Source: Schlegelella_A sp963778525
GTDB taxonomy: Bacteria > Pseudomonadota > Gammaproteobacteria > Burkholderiales > Burkholderiaceae_C
Assembly (NCBI GenBank): GCA_963778525.1
Contig: CAVZUJ010000009.1
Location: forward strand, 620,001-684,000
Reading direction: 5' to 3'
Length of the DNA stretch: 64,000 bases
The position numbers and the translations under genes were made by a program. A model generated the notes under the pieces. The model did not search any database, was not told the DNA's origin, and saw only the letters and a program-made list of their open reading frames with translations. Positions 16,720 to 27,071 of the stretch are shown here, in pieces (positions within the stretch are counted from its first letter, which is position 1; each line of letters begins with the position of its first letter).

Positions 16720-17644
16720 TCAGCTTTCCAGGCCGTCGCTCAGCTTGACGTTCTCGGGCTTCAGTTCGAGCCCGGCGTCGCGCGCCGTCTCCTGCAGCAG
16801 GATCGCGAAGTCGACATGGTCGTGCCCGCGGCCGACCATGCGCGCCACCGACTCGCGCGTCGCCGCCGCCGCCGGCATCGCCACGCCGTAGGTCTTTGCG
16901 GCGGCCATGCCGAGGTCCATGTCCTTCAGCAGCAGCTTGGGCGTGAAGGTGACCTGGTCGAAGGTGAGGTTGGTGAGCGTCGGCGACTTGTAGCGCGTGT
17001 ACATCGAGCCGAGCACCGAGTCGTTGATGCTTTCGAGGAACACATGACGCGGGATGCCGGCCTTCTCGGCCAGCACCGTGATCTCGCACAGGTTCTGGAT
17101 CACGACGCCGAACATGGTGTTGTGCGCGATCTTCCAGATCCGCGCCAGCTCGCCTTCGCCGACCCACATCACCTTGCGCGCCATCGCCTGCAGGTACGGC
17201 TCGGCGCGATCGTAGAGGGCGCGTGGCCCCGACGACACCATCAGCAGCTTGCCGGCCTTGGCCACCTTGGCGTTGCCGGAGACCGGCGTGCAGAGGTAGT
17301 CGACGCCCGAGCGCCTCGAGGCCGGCGCGGATCTCGGCCGAGCCTTCCTGCGAGATCGACGAGCTGTCGACCACGACCTTCGGCTTCGCGCTGCCGGCGA
17401 CGAGGCCGCCCTCGGCGAACAGCACTTCCTTCAGGTCATCGGTGGTCGAGACCATCGTGAAGACGATGTCGCAGCCCGCCAGGTCCTGCCGTGCGGCGGC
17501 AACGCTTGCGCCGTATTCAGCGAGCGGCTCGGCCTTGCTGCGGGTGCGGTTCCATACGGTCACGGCGTGCCCGCCCTTGAGCAGGCGCTTGACCATCGCC
17601 TCGCCCATCCGGCCGAGGCCGATCCATCCCAATCGATCGCTCAT
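16720..17644 (-). CDS. 3-Hydroxyisobutyrate dehydrogenase-family NAD(P) oxidoreductase (one frame break)
   Basis: A beta-hydroxyacid dehydrogenase of about 307 residues. The N-terminal Rossmann motif is GWIGLGRMGEAM, and the C-terminal all-alpha domain carries the catalytic Lys in the segment WKIAHNTMFG. The frame breaks near 17308: one extra base turns LEALGVDYLCTPVS into LEALGRRLPLH. The family oxidises 3-hydroxyisobutyrate, tartronate semialdehyde and similar hydroxyacids. It is the promoter-proximal gene of the dehydrogenase/amidohydrolase/Bug operon. The divergent alpha/beta hydrolase gene lies 81 bases away. Confidence 0.85.
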
Positions 17645-17725
17645 TGCAGACCTCGTCTTCGGTGTCCGGGTCGATGCTAACCACCGCTGGAGTAGATTGC
17701 CTGCTCGATCGAACCGGGAGGAGAC

Positions 17726-19827
17726 ATGAACCGAGCTGCTCTTGTCGCGGCGGCGAGCGCGCTCGCATTCGCCCTGTGCCCGCCCTGCCAGGCTCGCGTG
17801 ACACGCATCGTCATCGACGCGGTCGGGCCGCTGCCCGAGGCGAGCCCCGCATCGCCGATCGCCTACGAGCAGGTCGCCGGCCGGGCCTTCGGCGAGCTCG
17901 ACCCAGCGTTGCCTCGCAACGCGATCATCCAGGACATCGAGCTGGCCAGGGACGCCGAAGGCAAGGTCCGCTACGTCGCCTCGTTCCTGATCTACAAGCC
18001 GGTCGACATGAGCCTGGCGAGCGGCCTGATGTGGCACGACGTGCCCAACCGCGGCCGCGTCTATCCGTTCGCGGCCCAGGAGCGCGCCTTCGGCGACGTC
18101 GATCTGGCCAGCGCCTGGCAGGGCGACAACAGCGGTGCGACTGCCGTGCGGCCGACGGCGAGCCTCGGTGGCATGCAGTTCCTGCAGGTGCCGGTCGCCC
18201 ACGGCCGCGATGGCGCGCCGGTGCTCGGGCGCGTCCTCGGCCGCATCGTCAATCGCTCCGGCCCGGCATCGCAGCCCTTGCTGGTGCAGACCAATCCGGT
18301 GCCGTACCGGCCGTTCAGCCTCGACACGAAGCTGGCCAAGCTGGTCTCGCGCGGCGGCGAGAACCAGCACGGCGAGGTGATCGACGAAGTCGTCGTCGCG
18401 CCCTCGGACTGGGCCTGGGCGCGCTGCGACGCGGAGCATCCCTTTCCCGGCACGCCCGACCCGACCCAGGTCTGCCTGAAGAACGGCTTCGATGCGGCTC
18501 GGCTCTACCAGGTGGCCTTCGTCGCCGCCGATCCTTACGTGCTCGGCATCGGCTTCGCGGCGTGGCGCGATGTCGGCGCGTTCTTCAAGACGGCGCAGGC
18601 CGACGATGTCGGCACGCCGAACCCGCTCGCGCGCGGCATGAAGTACAGCATCGCGCGCGGCGTCTCGCAGTCGGGCAACTTCCTGCGCGGCTGGCTGCAC
18701 CTCGGCTTCAACCAGAGCGAAGACGGAAGCCGGGTGCACGACGGCATGTGGCCGATCATCGCCGGCCGACGCATCGCGCTCAACTTGCGCTGGGCCCAGC
18801 CCGACGGCGTGCTCGAGCTGTATCAGCCCGGCAGCGAAGGGCCGCAATGGTGGCTGCCGCATGCAGACGCGGCGCGCGGCATCGCCGCCGCCGGCATCCT
18901 CGACCGCTGCATCGCGTCGCGCACCTGCCCGAAGATCATCGAGCACTTCGGCTCGGCCGAAGTCTGGGCGCTGAAGCTCACGCCCGAATGGGTCGGCACC
19001 GACGGCAAGGCCGACCTGCCGCTGCCCGACAACGTGCGCCGCTACTACATCGCCAGCTCGACGCACGGCGGCGGCGCCGGCGGCTTCGACAGCAGCCTGC
19101 CCGACGTCGGCCTGCCGACGACCGGCCCCGAGTGCCCGGGCAACAACTTCGGCGTCGGTACGCTGCCGGCCAACCCGATGCCGCACACGCAAACGGTCAA
19201 CGCCCTGCGCGTTCACTTTCGCGACTGGGTCATGAAGGGCACGCCGCCGCCGCCGAGCCGCTACCCGATGCTGGCCGAGGGCACGCTGGCTCGCGCCGAC
19301 AAGGCCTCGATCGGCTTTCCCGATCTGCCCGGCCTGCGCGCGACGGTGCCCGAGTCCGACTTCATCATGCCGGTGCTCGACTACGACTTGGGCCCGCGCT
19401 TCATCGCCGTCGACGGCTCGGGCATCCTGGGCAACGTTCCGCCGCCGATCAGGAAGGTGCTGACCATGTACGCGCCGAAGGTCGACGCCGACGGCAACGA
19501 GCTCGGCGGCGTGCCGGTCGTGCTGCGCGATGCACCGCTCGGTACCTACCTCGGCTGGAACATCACCGCGAAGGTCGCGACAAGCCCTTCCACAAGGGCC
19601 AGATCTGCGACTACGTCGGCGGCATGCTGCCGTTCGCGCGAACAGCCGAAGAGCGCCAGGCCAGCCACGATCCGCGTCCGTCGCTGGCCGAGCGTTACGG
19701 CTCGCACGAAGGCTACGTCGACCGTGTCGCGAAGGCCGCGGCGCGGGCCGTGAGCGAAGGATTTCTGCTGCCCGAAGATGCTGCGTCGCTGGTGCGCGCG
19801 GCCGACGCGAGCCAGGTGCTGCGCTGA
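17726..19827 (+). CDS. Secreted alpha/beta hydrolase domain-containing protein (one frame break)
   Basis: A protein of about 700 residues with a signal peptide (MNRAALVAAASALAFALCPP, cleavage near CQA) and sequence typical of the large Abhydrolase_10 group: VVAPSDWAWARCD in the middle, the nucleophile-like region IARGVSQSGNFLRGWLHLGFN, and ASSTHGGGAGG near the end. The frame breaks near 19572, where one missing base would turn NITAKVATSP into a continuous NITAEGRDKPFHKGQICDYVGGMLPFA. GGGAG lies 5 bases before the ATG. The reaction is unknown; ester hydrolysis in the periplasm is likely. It is convergent with the zinc-ribbon gene. Confidence 0.78.
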
Positions 19828-19841
19828 GAGAAACGCGCGGG

Positions 19842-20099
19842 CTAGCGCTCGGTCAGGCCCATCACCGCCGAGACCACGGCCTCGTCGAAGGATCCCGGGA
19901 CGCCGTCGACGACCGGTTTGTCATTGCGCGCCTGCTCTAGCGAGCGTTCCTCTTCGGCCATCAGCAGCGTATGACGCTCGACGGCTGAATAGACGATCGA
20001 TTCAGGCAGCGTGGCGCCGCAGGATTCGCACTTCGGATAACGGCGATTGAAGACGCGAAAGCCGCAGGCGGGGCAGGCGGGCGCGGCGGGAAGGTCCAT
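19842..20099 (-). CDS. Small zinc-ribbon protein
   Basis: An 85-residue protein with one four-cysteine zinc ribbon (CPACGFRVFNRRYPKCESCG, residues 9-28) followed by a charged helix (ERHTLLMAEEERSLEQARND) and a short tail. There is no signal peptide, so it is cytoplasmic. The ribbon resembles those of rubredoxin-like or transcription-associated small proteins, but no function can be assigned. Confidence 0.72.
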   Translation of the reverse strand: MDLPAAPACPACGFRVFNRRYPKCESCGATLPESIVYSAVERHTLLMAEEERSLEQARNDKPVVDGVPGSFDEAVVSAVMGLTER

Positions 20100-20194
20100 G
20101 GCTTCGCTCCGGTTCGGGACAGTCGAGCAAAGTTAGCCCGCCGCGCCGACATCGCGTTCAAGACGACGAGCCGGGCTGGCGTAGGAATCGCCTG

Positions 20195-20912
20195 TCAGCG
20201 CGGGCCCGCGGGGTCGGACCGGCGCGGCGCGTACCAGAGGCCCAGGCGCGAGCGGTCCTGCACGCCGGCTCGGCCGGCCATCATGATGCGAGGCCGCGGC
20301 GCCGATCAGCTCCCAGCCCGAATAGGTGCGCAGCTTGCGCCCCGAGGTGAGCACCGATTCGCGCAGGATCACGAACTCGCCGAGCGCGCGCAGCCGTTTG
20401 CACAGGCGCAGCTCCTCGGCAGCGAACAGCGCTTCGTCGAAGCCGCCGACCGCTTCGAAGGCGGCGCGCGACGCGAAGAGAAAGCAGCCGCCGGTGAACT
20501 TCATCCGCCGTGCCAGCCAGATGCCGATGGGCAGCACCCACTTCACCCAGCGTGGCGTCGGTTCATCGAAGCGCACCGCCGCGCCGCCACCGACCGCGCC
20601 CTCGGCCATCACGCGGCCGACGCCCTGCACGACGTCGCCGGCGATGAGCGTGTCGGCGTCGACGAAGACGAAGGTGTCGCCCGCCGCTGCCCGCGCGCCG
20701 GCATTGCGCGCTGCCGCGATCTGCCGGCATGCCACGCTGACGACGCGAGCGCCGGCTGCCGCGGCAAGCGCCCCGGTGCGGTCGCTGCAGGTGTCGGCGA
20801 CGACGATGATCTCGTGCGCTGCTCCTGCAGCCAGCGCGGCCCCGGCGATGGCGCGAACCGCCGCGTCGATCGAGGCCTCTTCGTCGTGAGCGGGAACGAT
20901 GAACGACAGCAT
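20195..20912 (-). CDS. Family 2 glycosyltransferase (one frame break)
   Basis: A GT-A fold glycosyltransferase of about 238 residues. It starts MLSFIVPAHDEE, has the nucleotide-sugar-binding segment IIVVADTCSDRT, and the DxD metal motif is in VFVDADT. A hydrophobic stretch (WVLPIGIWLA) may touch the membrane. The frame breaks near 20283 by one extra base; the true C-terminus reads MMAGRAGVQDRSRLGLWYAPRR and ends at 20195. It lies outside any polysaccharide cluster, so the acceptor is unknown. It diverges from the deaminase gene. Confidence 0.8.
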
Positions 20913-21015
20913 GGTGCAAGGGCGTGGCACGGATCCCGCGAGAATGCCGCAGTTCGGCCGCACGCGGCAGGTCGAAGCGAGCCGGATTGCGCAAGTTCAA
21001 CCAGAAGGAGCAGGC

Positions 21016-21528
21016 ATGACGATGAACGAGCAGCCTGATCACGAGCACTACATGGCGCTCGCCTTGCGCTGGGCCGCCCGGGGCCACGCCGAGGGCGGTT
21101 GCCCGATCGGCGGCGTCCTGGTGCACAACGAGAGCGGCCGGGTCCTCGGCGAGGGCCACAACGCGCTGGTCCAGGAAGGCAACCCGATCGTGCACGGCGA
21201 GATGGCGGCGATGCGGGCCGCCGGCCGCCTGGCGAATCGGCACGACACGACGATGTACACGACGCTGCAGCCCTGCTTCATGTGTGCCGGCACGATCGTG
21301 CAGTTCGGCATTCCGCGTGTCGTGATCGGCGACGTCGCCAACGCCTCGAGCGACGAGACCGTCCGCTTCATGCGCGGGCACGGCGTCGAGGTCGTCGTCA
21401 TGGACCCGCAGGCGAGTCCGGCGGCACGCGGCTGCGTCGACCTGGTGGCGAGGTTTCGGCGCGAGCAGCCGGACCTGTGGCTCGAGGATTGGGGCGGCGG
21501 GCCGAACCCCGCCCTGGCGCCGGGTTGA
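21016..21528 (+). CDS. Nucleoside/cytosine deaminase-family protein
   Basis: A 170-residue zinc deaminase of the CDA fold. The zinc/proton-shuttle motif is HGEM (H-x-E) and the second motif is PCFMC, with the substrate-pocket stretch CPIGGVLV near the N-terminus. Length and motifs fit yeast-type cytosine deaminase or a guanine deaminase-like enzyme. AAGGAG (21005-21010) lies 5 bases before ATG 21016, which settles the start. It has no obvious operon partner; the next gene is convergent 15 bases away. Confidence 0.88.
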   Translation: MTMNEQPDHEHYMALALRWAARGHAEGGCPIGGVLVHNESGRVLGEGHNALVQEGNPIVHGEMAAMRAAGRLANRHDTTMYTTLQPCFMCAGTIVQFGIPRVVIGDVANASSDETVRFMRGHGVEVVVMDPQASPAARGCVDLVARFRREQPDLWLEDWGGGPNPALAPG

Positions 21529-21543
21529 GCCGCGCCGCGCCGG

Positions 21544-22422
21544 CTACTCGATGAATTGCGGTGCGTGCGCGATCGTCGCGTTCTGCGCCGAGTCGTGATT
21601 GATCCAGAGCTGGGCGTGCTCGGCCTTCATCAGCGCGTCGACCTTGTCCATCGATTGCTTCGACTGCCCGATGTCGAAGTTGAAGCCCGGCACCCGGCGG
21701 TTGTTGAAGTTGTCCATGAAATGGGCCACGTCGCCGCTGAGGATGACGGCGCCGGTCCTGGGCAGCCGCACCAGCAGCGACTGATGCCCGGGCGTGTGCC
21801 CGGGAGTCGAGATGATCTTCACCGAGCCGTCGCCGAAGACGTCGAAGTCGCCGTTCAGCTTCACGGTCGGCACGGCGCGCAGCTTCTCGTAGGTGGCCGG
21901 CACGAAACCGAACTTGGCGGGCTCGGGGCCGAACGCGGCGTCGTACTCGGCCTGCTGGATGTAGAGCGTGGCCGAGGTGAAGAGGTTGGCGTTGCCGACA
22001 TGGTCGCCATGCGAGTGCGAGAACGCGAGGTACTTGATCTGCGCCGGCGCCACGCCGATCTCGGCGAGCTGGGCCGCCAGCGTCTTGCTGCGAAAGGCGC
22101 GCGAGTTGCGCGCCCCGAGCACCCCATCGGGCAGCGACGCGATCGCGTCGGCATAGCCCGAGTCCCACAGCATCCAGTCCTTGCCGTGCTGGATCAGGTA
22201 GCTGTTGTCGCTGAAGACCGCGGCCTGGCCGATGTTGAAGCCGGGCGACCACGGCGAGACGTCGGGGATGCGCGCCTCTCCGCCGTAGAGAACGTAGATG
22301 CGCTGCACGCCGGTGCCCGCCGGCGGCGCGGCCGGCGAGGTTGCGCCGCAGCTGGCGAGCAGGGCCAGGCCGGGCCATAGCAGCGCCCTCGCCATCTTTT
22401 GCAGTCGTTGCAGATCGAACAT
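21544..22422 (-). CDS. MBL-fold lactonase-like lipoprotein
   Basis: A 292-residue metallo-beta-lactamase-superfamily protein of the N-acyl-homoserine lactonase-like group. The metal motif is SHSHGDHVGN, followed by STPGHTPGHQSLL and ILSGDVAHF. The N-terminus has a signal with lipobox LLASC, so it should be a lipoprotein anchored in the envelope. It is the last of five minus-strand genes (SDR, FAH-fold hydrolase, FUSC, UxaA dehydratase, MBL), 37 bases after uxaA. In that context it could open a sugar lactone, but quorum-signal lactonase activity cannot be excluded. Confidence 0.85.
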   Translation of the reverse strand: MFDLQRLQKMARALLWPGLALLASCGATSPAAPPAGTGVQRIYVLYGGEARIPDVSPWSPGFNIGQAAVFSDNSYLIQHGKDWMLWDSGYADAIASLPDGVLGARNSRAFRSKTLAAQLAEIGVAPAQIKYLAFSHSHGDHVGNANLFTSATLYIQQAEYDAAFGPEPAKFGFVPATYEKLRAVPTVKLNGDFDVFGDGSVKIISTPGHTPGHQSLLVRLPRTGAVILSGDVAHFMDNFNNRRVPGFNFDIGQSKQSMDKVDALMKAEHAQLWINHDSAQNATIAHAPQFIE

Positions 22423-22459
22423 CGCGGGCTCCCGGAGAAGGAATCGAGGGACGGACGGT

Positions 22460-23990
22460 TTACATCACCGCGCCGAGCGACCAGGGCACGAACTCGTTCT
22501 GCCCGTAGCCGTGCACTTCGCTCTTCGTCTTGCGCCCCGAGGCGGTGGCCAGCATCAGTTGGAAGATGCGCTCGCCCATCGCGTCGATGCTGGCCGTGCC
22601 GTCGATCACGTCGCCGCAGTTGATGTCGATGTCGTCTTCCTGCTTCTGCCAGAGCGCGGTGTTGGTCGAGAGCTTGAGCGAGGGTGAGGGTGCGCAGCCG
22701 TAGGCCGAGCCGCGGCCGGTCGTGAAGCAGATGAGGTTGGCGCCGCCGGCGACCTGGCCGGTGGCCGACACCGGGTCGTAGCCCGGCGTGTCCATGAAGA
22801 CCAGGCCCCGGGTCGTCACCGGCTGCGCGTACTCGAACACGTCGGCGAGGTTGGTCGTGCCGCTCTTGGCGATCGCGCCCAGGCTCTTCTCGAGGATGGT
22901 CGTCAGGCCACCGGCCTTGTTGCCCGGCCGAAGGGTTGTTGTCCATCTCGGCATCGTTGCGCTCGCAGTAGCGCTCCCACCAGCGGATGCGCGCGATCAG
23001 CTTGTCGGCGACCGCCTTCGACACCGCGCGTCGCGTCAACAGATGTTCGCCGCCGTAGATCTCGGGCGTCTCCGAGAGGATGGCCGTGCCGCCATGGCGC
23101 ACCAGCCGGTCGACCGCCGCGCCGAGCGCCGGGTTGGCACTGATGCCCGAGTAGCCGTCGGAGCCGCCGCATTGCAGCCCGACCATGATGTGGCTCGCCG
23201 GCACCGGGGTGCGCCTGGCCCGGTTCGCTTCTTCGAGGAGCCAGCCGACCAGCTCGATGCCGTGCGCCACCGTCTTCTTCGTGCCGCCGGTTTCCTGGAT
23301 GTTGAAGGCGTGCAGCTGCGCGCCCGTGGCCAGGCTCTCCTGCTCGAGCATGCCGTTGATCTGGTTCGTCTCGCAGCCCAGGCCGACCACCATCACCGAC
23401 GCGAAGTTCGGATGCCGGGCATAGCCGCCGAGGGTGCGGCGCAGCACCTGCAGCGGCTCGCCGGCGCTGTCCGTGGCGCAGCCGGCGCCGTGCGTGAGCG
23501 CGATCACGCCATCGACGTTCGGGAAGCGCTCGAGCGCCTGCGGATTCGTGTCGCGGCGAAAGTGATCGGCGATGGCGCGCGCCACCGTCGCCGAGCAGTT
23601 CACCGACGTGAGGATGCCGATGTAGTTGCGGGTCGCGACGCGGCCGTCGGCACGCACGATGCCGTCGAAGAGCGCCGGCTCGGCCACGTACTCGGTGGCG
23701 CGCGCGCCGCTCGCCGCTGCGTAGTCGCGCGCGAACGACGAGAACTCGAGGTTGTGCGTATGGACGTGCTGGCCGGGTGCGATCGCCTGCTTCGCGCTGC
23801 CGATGATCTGGTCGTAGCGGCGCACCGGCTCGCCGGCCGCGATCGCCCGGGTCGCGATCTTGTGGCCGGGCGGCACGAGGCCGATCACGGTGATGCTTTC
23901 GCTCGCGATGCGCGTGCCGCCGACGAGCTGCTGGCGGGCAATCACGACGTCGTCGTGCGGATGGATGCGAATGACAAGAGGGTCGCTCAT
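22460..23990 (-). CDS. UxaA/GarD-family sugar-acid dehydratase (one frame break)
   Basis: An altronate/galactarate dehydratase-type protein of about 509 residues. The N-terminal SAF domain covers about residues 1-95. The catalytic domain follows with LTHGAGCA, GLGCETNQ and the conserved QCGGSDGYSGISANPALG segment, then DNNPSPGNKAGGLTTI-type sequence. The frame breaks near 22929 by one extra G, right after AEMDNN. These Fe/S-type or metal-dependent enzymes dehydrate aldonic or aldaric acids to 2-keto-3-deoxy acids. It lies 11 bases downstream of FUSC and in the same operon as an SDR and an FAH-fold hydrolase, which suggests a non-phosphorylating sugar-acid route. Confidence 0.87.
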
Positions 23991-24001
23991 CGTCGTCGGG
24001 C

Positions 24002-26137
24002 CTACAGCGTACCGGTGGCAGTGTATTTCCAGGCCGGCAACTCGAGGCTGGCGTCGGCGGCGCGCCGGATCCGCGCCGCTTCGTCGACCAGGCGCGAGAG
24101 GCGGCGCGACAGCCACGGCACCGTGTCGTGCGTCGGCGGCTGCGCCGGCAGGAGCTCGAGCTCGTCGACGTTTTGCTCGCCGGCGGGCTCGGCGCTCGCG
24201 CCGACGGGAACCTGCAGGTCGAGGCGGGCGTCGAGGGCGGTGACGGCCTCGGCCAGCGCGCTCTCGATGCGCGGCAGCTCGGCGGCATCGTCGAGGCGGG
24301 CAAGCGAGTGGCGGACCAGCGACAGGTGCGCCATGAAGCGCTCGCCGTGGTCGAGCAAGGTGACGATCTGGCGCACCGGCAGACGCACACCCTTGGGCTC
24401 GACGCGGCTGCGCTGCAGCGCCGCACCGAGCGCCGCCAGCGATTCGTAGGCCTTGCGCCGGGCCATGCGCTCGTCGACCGCATTGCCCGAGCCGGCGCGC
24501 AGCGAGTGATCTGCATAGCCGCGCAATTCGCGCAGGACCCGCCTGATCGCTTCGGGCACGCTGCGGCGTTCCCACGACGGCAGCACATAGCTGAAGCACC
24601 AGGCCAGCATGGCACCGAGAAAGGTGTCGCCGACGCGCTCGGCGATGGCGAAGCCGCCGGCCGGATTGACGAGGTGCGACTGCAACAGCGCCATGACGCT
24701 GGCGGCCGTGGCGGTGAGCCAGTAGCGCTGCGTCACGAAGGCATGGGCCGTGCCGAGCGCGATCAGAAAGATGCTGCTCTGGAACAGCGCCGATGGCACG
24801 CGCGAAAAGCCGACGACGACGAGGCAGCCGAGGATCGTGCCGCCGACGCGCGCATTGCGGCGCGCCAAGGTGTCGCCGAGGCTGCCGCGCAGGACCACGC
24901 CCACGCTCAGCACCAGCCAGTAGGGATGCGAGCCCCAGGGCAGCGCCAGCGCCAGGTAGTAGGCCGTGCCGAGGGCGAGCGACATGCGGATGGCGTGGCG
25001 CAGCACGAGCGAGTCGCGCCGCCAGTGCGCCTTCAGCGCTCGCAGCGGCCAGCCTTCCGGCGCGACGAAGAGCTGGAGCTGGGCCCGGCTCAGCGGCAGC
25101 TCCTCACGGCCGCCGTTGAGCAAGGCGCGGATCCGGCCGGCGTCGGCGGCGAGGCGGGCGAGGCGGCCGTGCAGCACCGGCAGGAGGCGGGTCCGGGCAT
25201 CGTCGGCGGCGATCGGCGCGGCGCCGGCCACATTGTCGAAATCGACGGGCGGCAAGGCCGGCTCGGCCATGCGCGCGCTATCGCGTAATGCAAGGGCCGC
25301 CGTCTCCAGCTGCTCGCCGATGCCGCGCAGCGCCGCCGCGGCGCGCTCGAGGATGGCGCGGCCGGCCGCATCGCTGCCAAGGAGGTCGACATCGAGGCGG
25401 CTGGCGAGGAGCGCGTCGCGCAGATCGATGACGCGCAGGAGGATCGCCACATCGCGGCGCCAGCGCGGACTTTCGCGGGCCGGGAAAATCAGGTCACGGG
25501 CCGATTGCAGGCGATCGGCCAGCGCCGCCTCGCCGCCGATCCAGGCGCGCAGCGGCGGCGCCTCGCCGGCCTCGACGCGAAAGGCGACCAGCACGTCGGC
25601 ACGCGAGCGGAAAAGCTGCGCCGCGGCGCGCAGTGTCGCCACGAGCACCAGGGTGCGATAGCGGCGCTGCAGCACGGCGTTGGCCAGCATCGCCCAGCCA
25701 AGGTACGCGAAGCTGCCGCAGGCGCTCCAGCCGGCGATCGAGAGCTCGTGCTCGGCCGGCGGCACGGCCATCGAGAAGATCATCGACAGCACCGGCGCGA
25801 ACGACACGGCGCCGGCGCGCGCTCCCCAGGCCTGCGTCATCATCGCCAGGAAGGCGACGGCCGCGACGGCAGCGCCGAGGGCGAGCGGCTGGGTGCGCAG
25901 CACGTCGACGACGAGCGCCGCGATGAAGGCAAGCAAGGCGGCCGCGCCGACCCGGTGCCAGGTGCGCGACACGACGTTCGGCAGGTCGGCGATGCTGGCG
26001 CAGACCGCGCCGCTGACGACCAGAGCGGCGACGTGCGAGCCGGCCAGCTCGCGCGCCAGCAGCTGGATGCAGCCGATGCCGAGCGCGGCCTCGATGCCGT
26101 TGATCGCGTACGCCGGCAGCAGCCGCCACGGCCGCAA
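24002..26137 (-). CDS. FUSC-family membrane exporter (AaeB/YccS-like)
   Basis: An inner-membrane protein of about 711 residues with two transmembrane halves (about residues 5-160 and 355-500), each followed by a long soluble helical domain. This is the arrangement of FUSC, aromatic-acid exporter (AaeB) and fusaric-acid resistance proteins. The gene lies between an FAH-fold hydrolase and the UxaA dehydratase, with gaps of 26 and 11 bases, so it is part of that operon. No ATG or GTG exists near its 5' end in this frame; TTG 26137 is the first plausible start, without a clear ribosome-binding site. It may pump out an acidic pathway intermediate. Confidence 0.82.
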   Translation of the reverse strand: MRPWRLLPAYAINGIEAALGIGCIQLLARELAGSHVAALVVSGAVCASIADLPNVVSRTWHRVGAAALLAFIAALVVDVLRTQPLALGAAVAAVAFLAMMTQAWGARAGAVSFAPVLSMIFSMAVPPAEHELSIAGWSACGSFAYLGWAMLANAVLQRRYRTLVLVATLRAAAQLFRSRADVLVAFRVEAGEAPPLRAWIGGEAALADRLQSARDLIFPARESPRWRRDVAILLRVIDLRDALLASRLDVDLLGSDAAGRAILERAAAALRGIGEQLETAALALRDSARMAEPALPPVDFDNVAGAAPIAADDARTRLLPVLHGRLARLAADAGRIRALLNGGREELPLSRAQLQLFVAPEGWPLRALKAHWRRDSLVLRHAIRMSLALGTAYYLALALPWGSHPYWLVLSVGVVLRGSLGDTLARRNARVGGTILGCLVVVGFSRVPSALFQSSIFLIALGTAHAFVTQRYWLTATAASVMALLQSHLVNPAGGFAIAERVGDTFLGAMLAWCFSYVLPSWERRSVPEAIRRVLRELRGYADHSLRAGSGNAVDERMARRKAYESLAALGAALQRSRVEPKGVRLPVRQIVTLLDHGERFMAHLSLVRHSLARLDDAAELPRIESALAEAVTALDARLDLQVPVGASAEPAGEQNVDELELLPAQPPTHDTVPWLSRRLSRLVDEAARIRRAADASLELPAWKYTATGTL

Positions 26138-26163
26138 GACCGCCGGCAGCAGCGGCGGCGCGA

Positions 26164-27028
26164 TCAGCTGTCGATCAGCTTCGGATCCCAGGCATGCACC
26201 TTCTGTCGCTGCTCGCCCAGGCCGGCGATGCCCAGGCGCATCTCGTCGCCGGCCTTCAGGAAGCTCGGCGGCTTCATGCCGAGGCCGACGCCCGGCGGCG
26301 TGCCGGTGGTGATGAGATCGCCGGGCCACAGCGTCATGAAGCGGCTGCAGTAGGCAACGAGCTCGGCGACGCCGAAGATCATCGTCTTCGTGCTGCCGTT
26401 CTGGCATGCGCGTACCGTTCACGTCGAGCCACATCGAGAGCAACTGCGGGTCGGCCACTTCATCGGCCGTCACCATCCAGGGGCCGACCGGGCCGAAGGT
26501 GTCGCAGCCCTTGCCCTTGTCCCATTGCGTGCCGCGCTCGAGCTGGTACTCGCGCTCGGACACGTCGTTGACGACGCAGTAGCCGGCGACGTACTTCAGC
26601 GCGTCGGCCTTCTCGACGTAGCGCGCCTTGCTGCCGATGACGACGCCGAGCTCGACCTCCCAGTCCGTCTTCACCGAGTCCTTCGGCATCACCACCGCAT
26701 CGTTGCAGCCGACCAGGCAGCTCGTCGGCTTCATGAAGATGATCGGCTCTTTCGGAATCGGCGAGCCGGTCTCGGCGGCGTGGTCGGAATAGTTGAGGCC
26801 GATGCAGATGAATTTGCCCATGCCGCTCCAGGGTGGCGCGACGCGGCCGGGGCTGGCGACGGCCGGCAGCTTCGCGGCGTCGAGCGCGGCCAGGCGCTTC
26901 AGGTTCTCGGGCTTGAGCGTGTCGGCAGTGATGTCGGCGACGACGCCGGAGAGATCGCGCACCGTGCCCTGCGCATCGACGAGCGCGGGCTTCTCCGCGC
27001 CCTTGGCGCCGTATCGCATCAACTTCAT
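26164..27028 (-). CDS. FAH-fold hydrolase (2,4-diketo-3-deoxy sugar-acid type, one frame break)
   Basis: A fumarylacetoacetate hydrolase-superfamily protein of about 287 residues starting MKLMRYG. It contains the family core GKFICIGLNYSDHAAE, a metal-ligand segment EVELGVVIG, and GDLITTGTPPGVGLGMKPP near the C-terminus. The frame breaks near 26403 by one extra base: VNGTRM-QNGSTKTMIFG is split. In rhamnose and fucose pathways such enzymes cleave 2,4-diketo-3-deoxy acids after an SDR step; the SDR encoded 43 bases upstream and the UxaA dehydratase downstream match that scheme. Oxaloacetate or acylpyruvate hydrolysis is the alternative. Confidence 0.86.
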
Positions 27029-27071
27029 GAGAGGGTTCCTTGGTCAGCGGGAGAACGAGTTTAGGCCCTGC

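Noticed and set aside
24002..27028. A single 1008-residue FAH-hydrolase/FUSC fusion protein
   Set aside because: The junction (about 26164-26400) reads as meaningless Arg/His-rich sequence and the normal FAH C-terminus exists in the other frame. A one-base error, not a true fusion, explains it.
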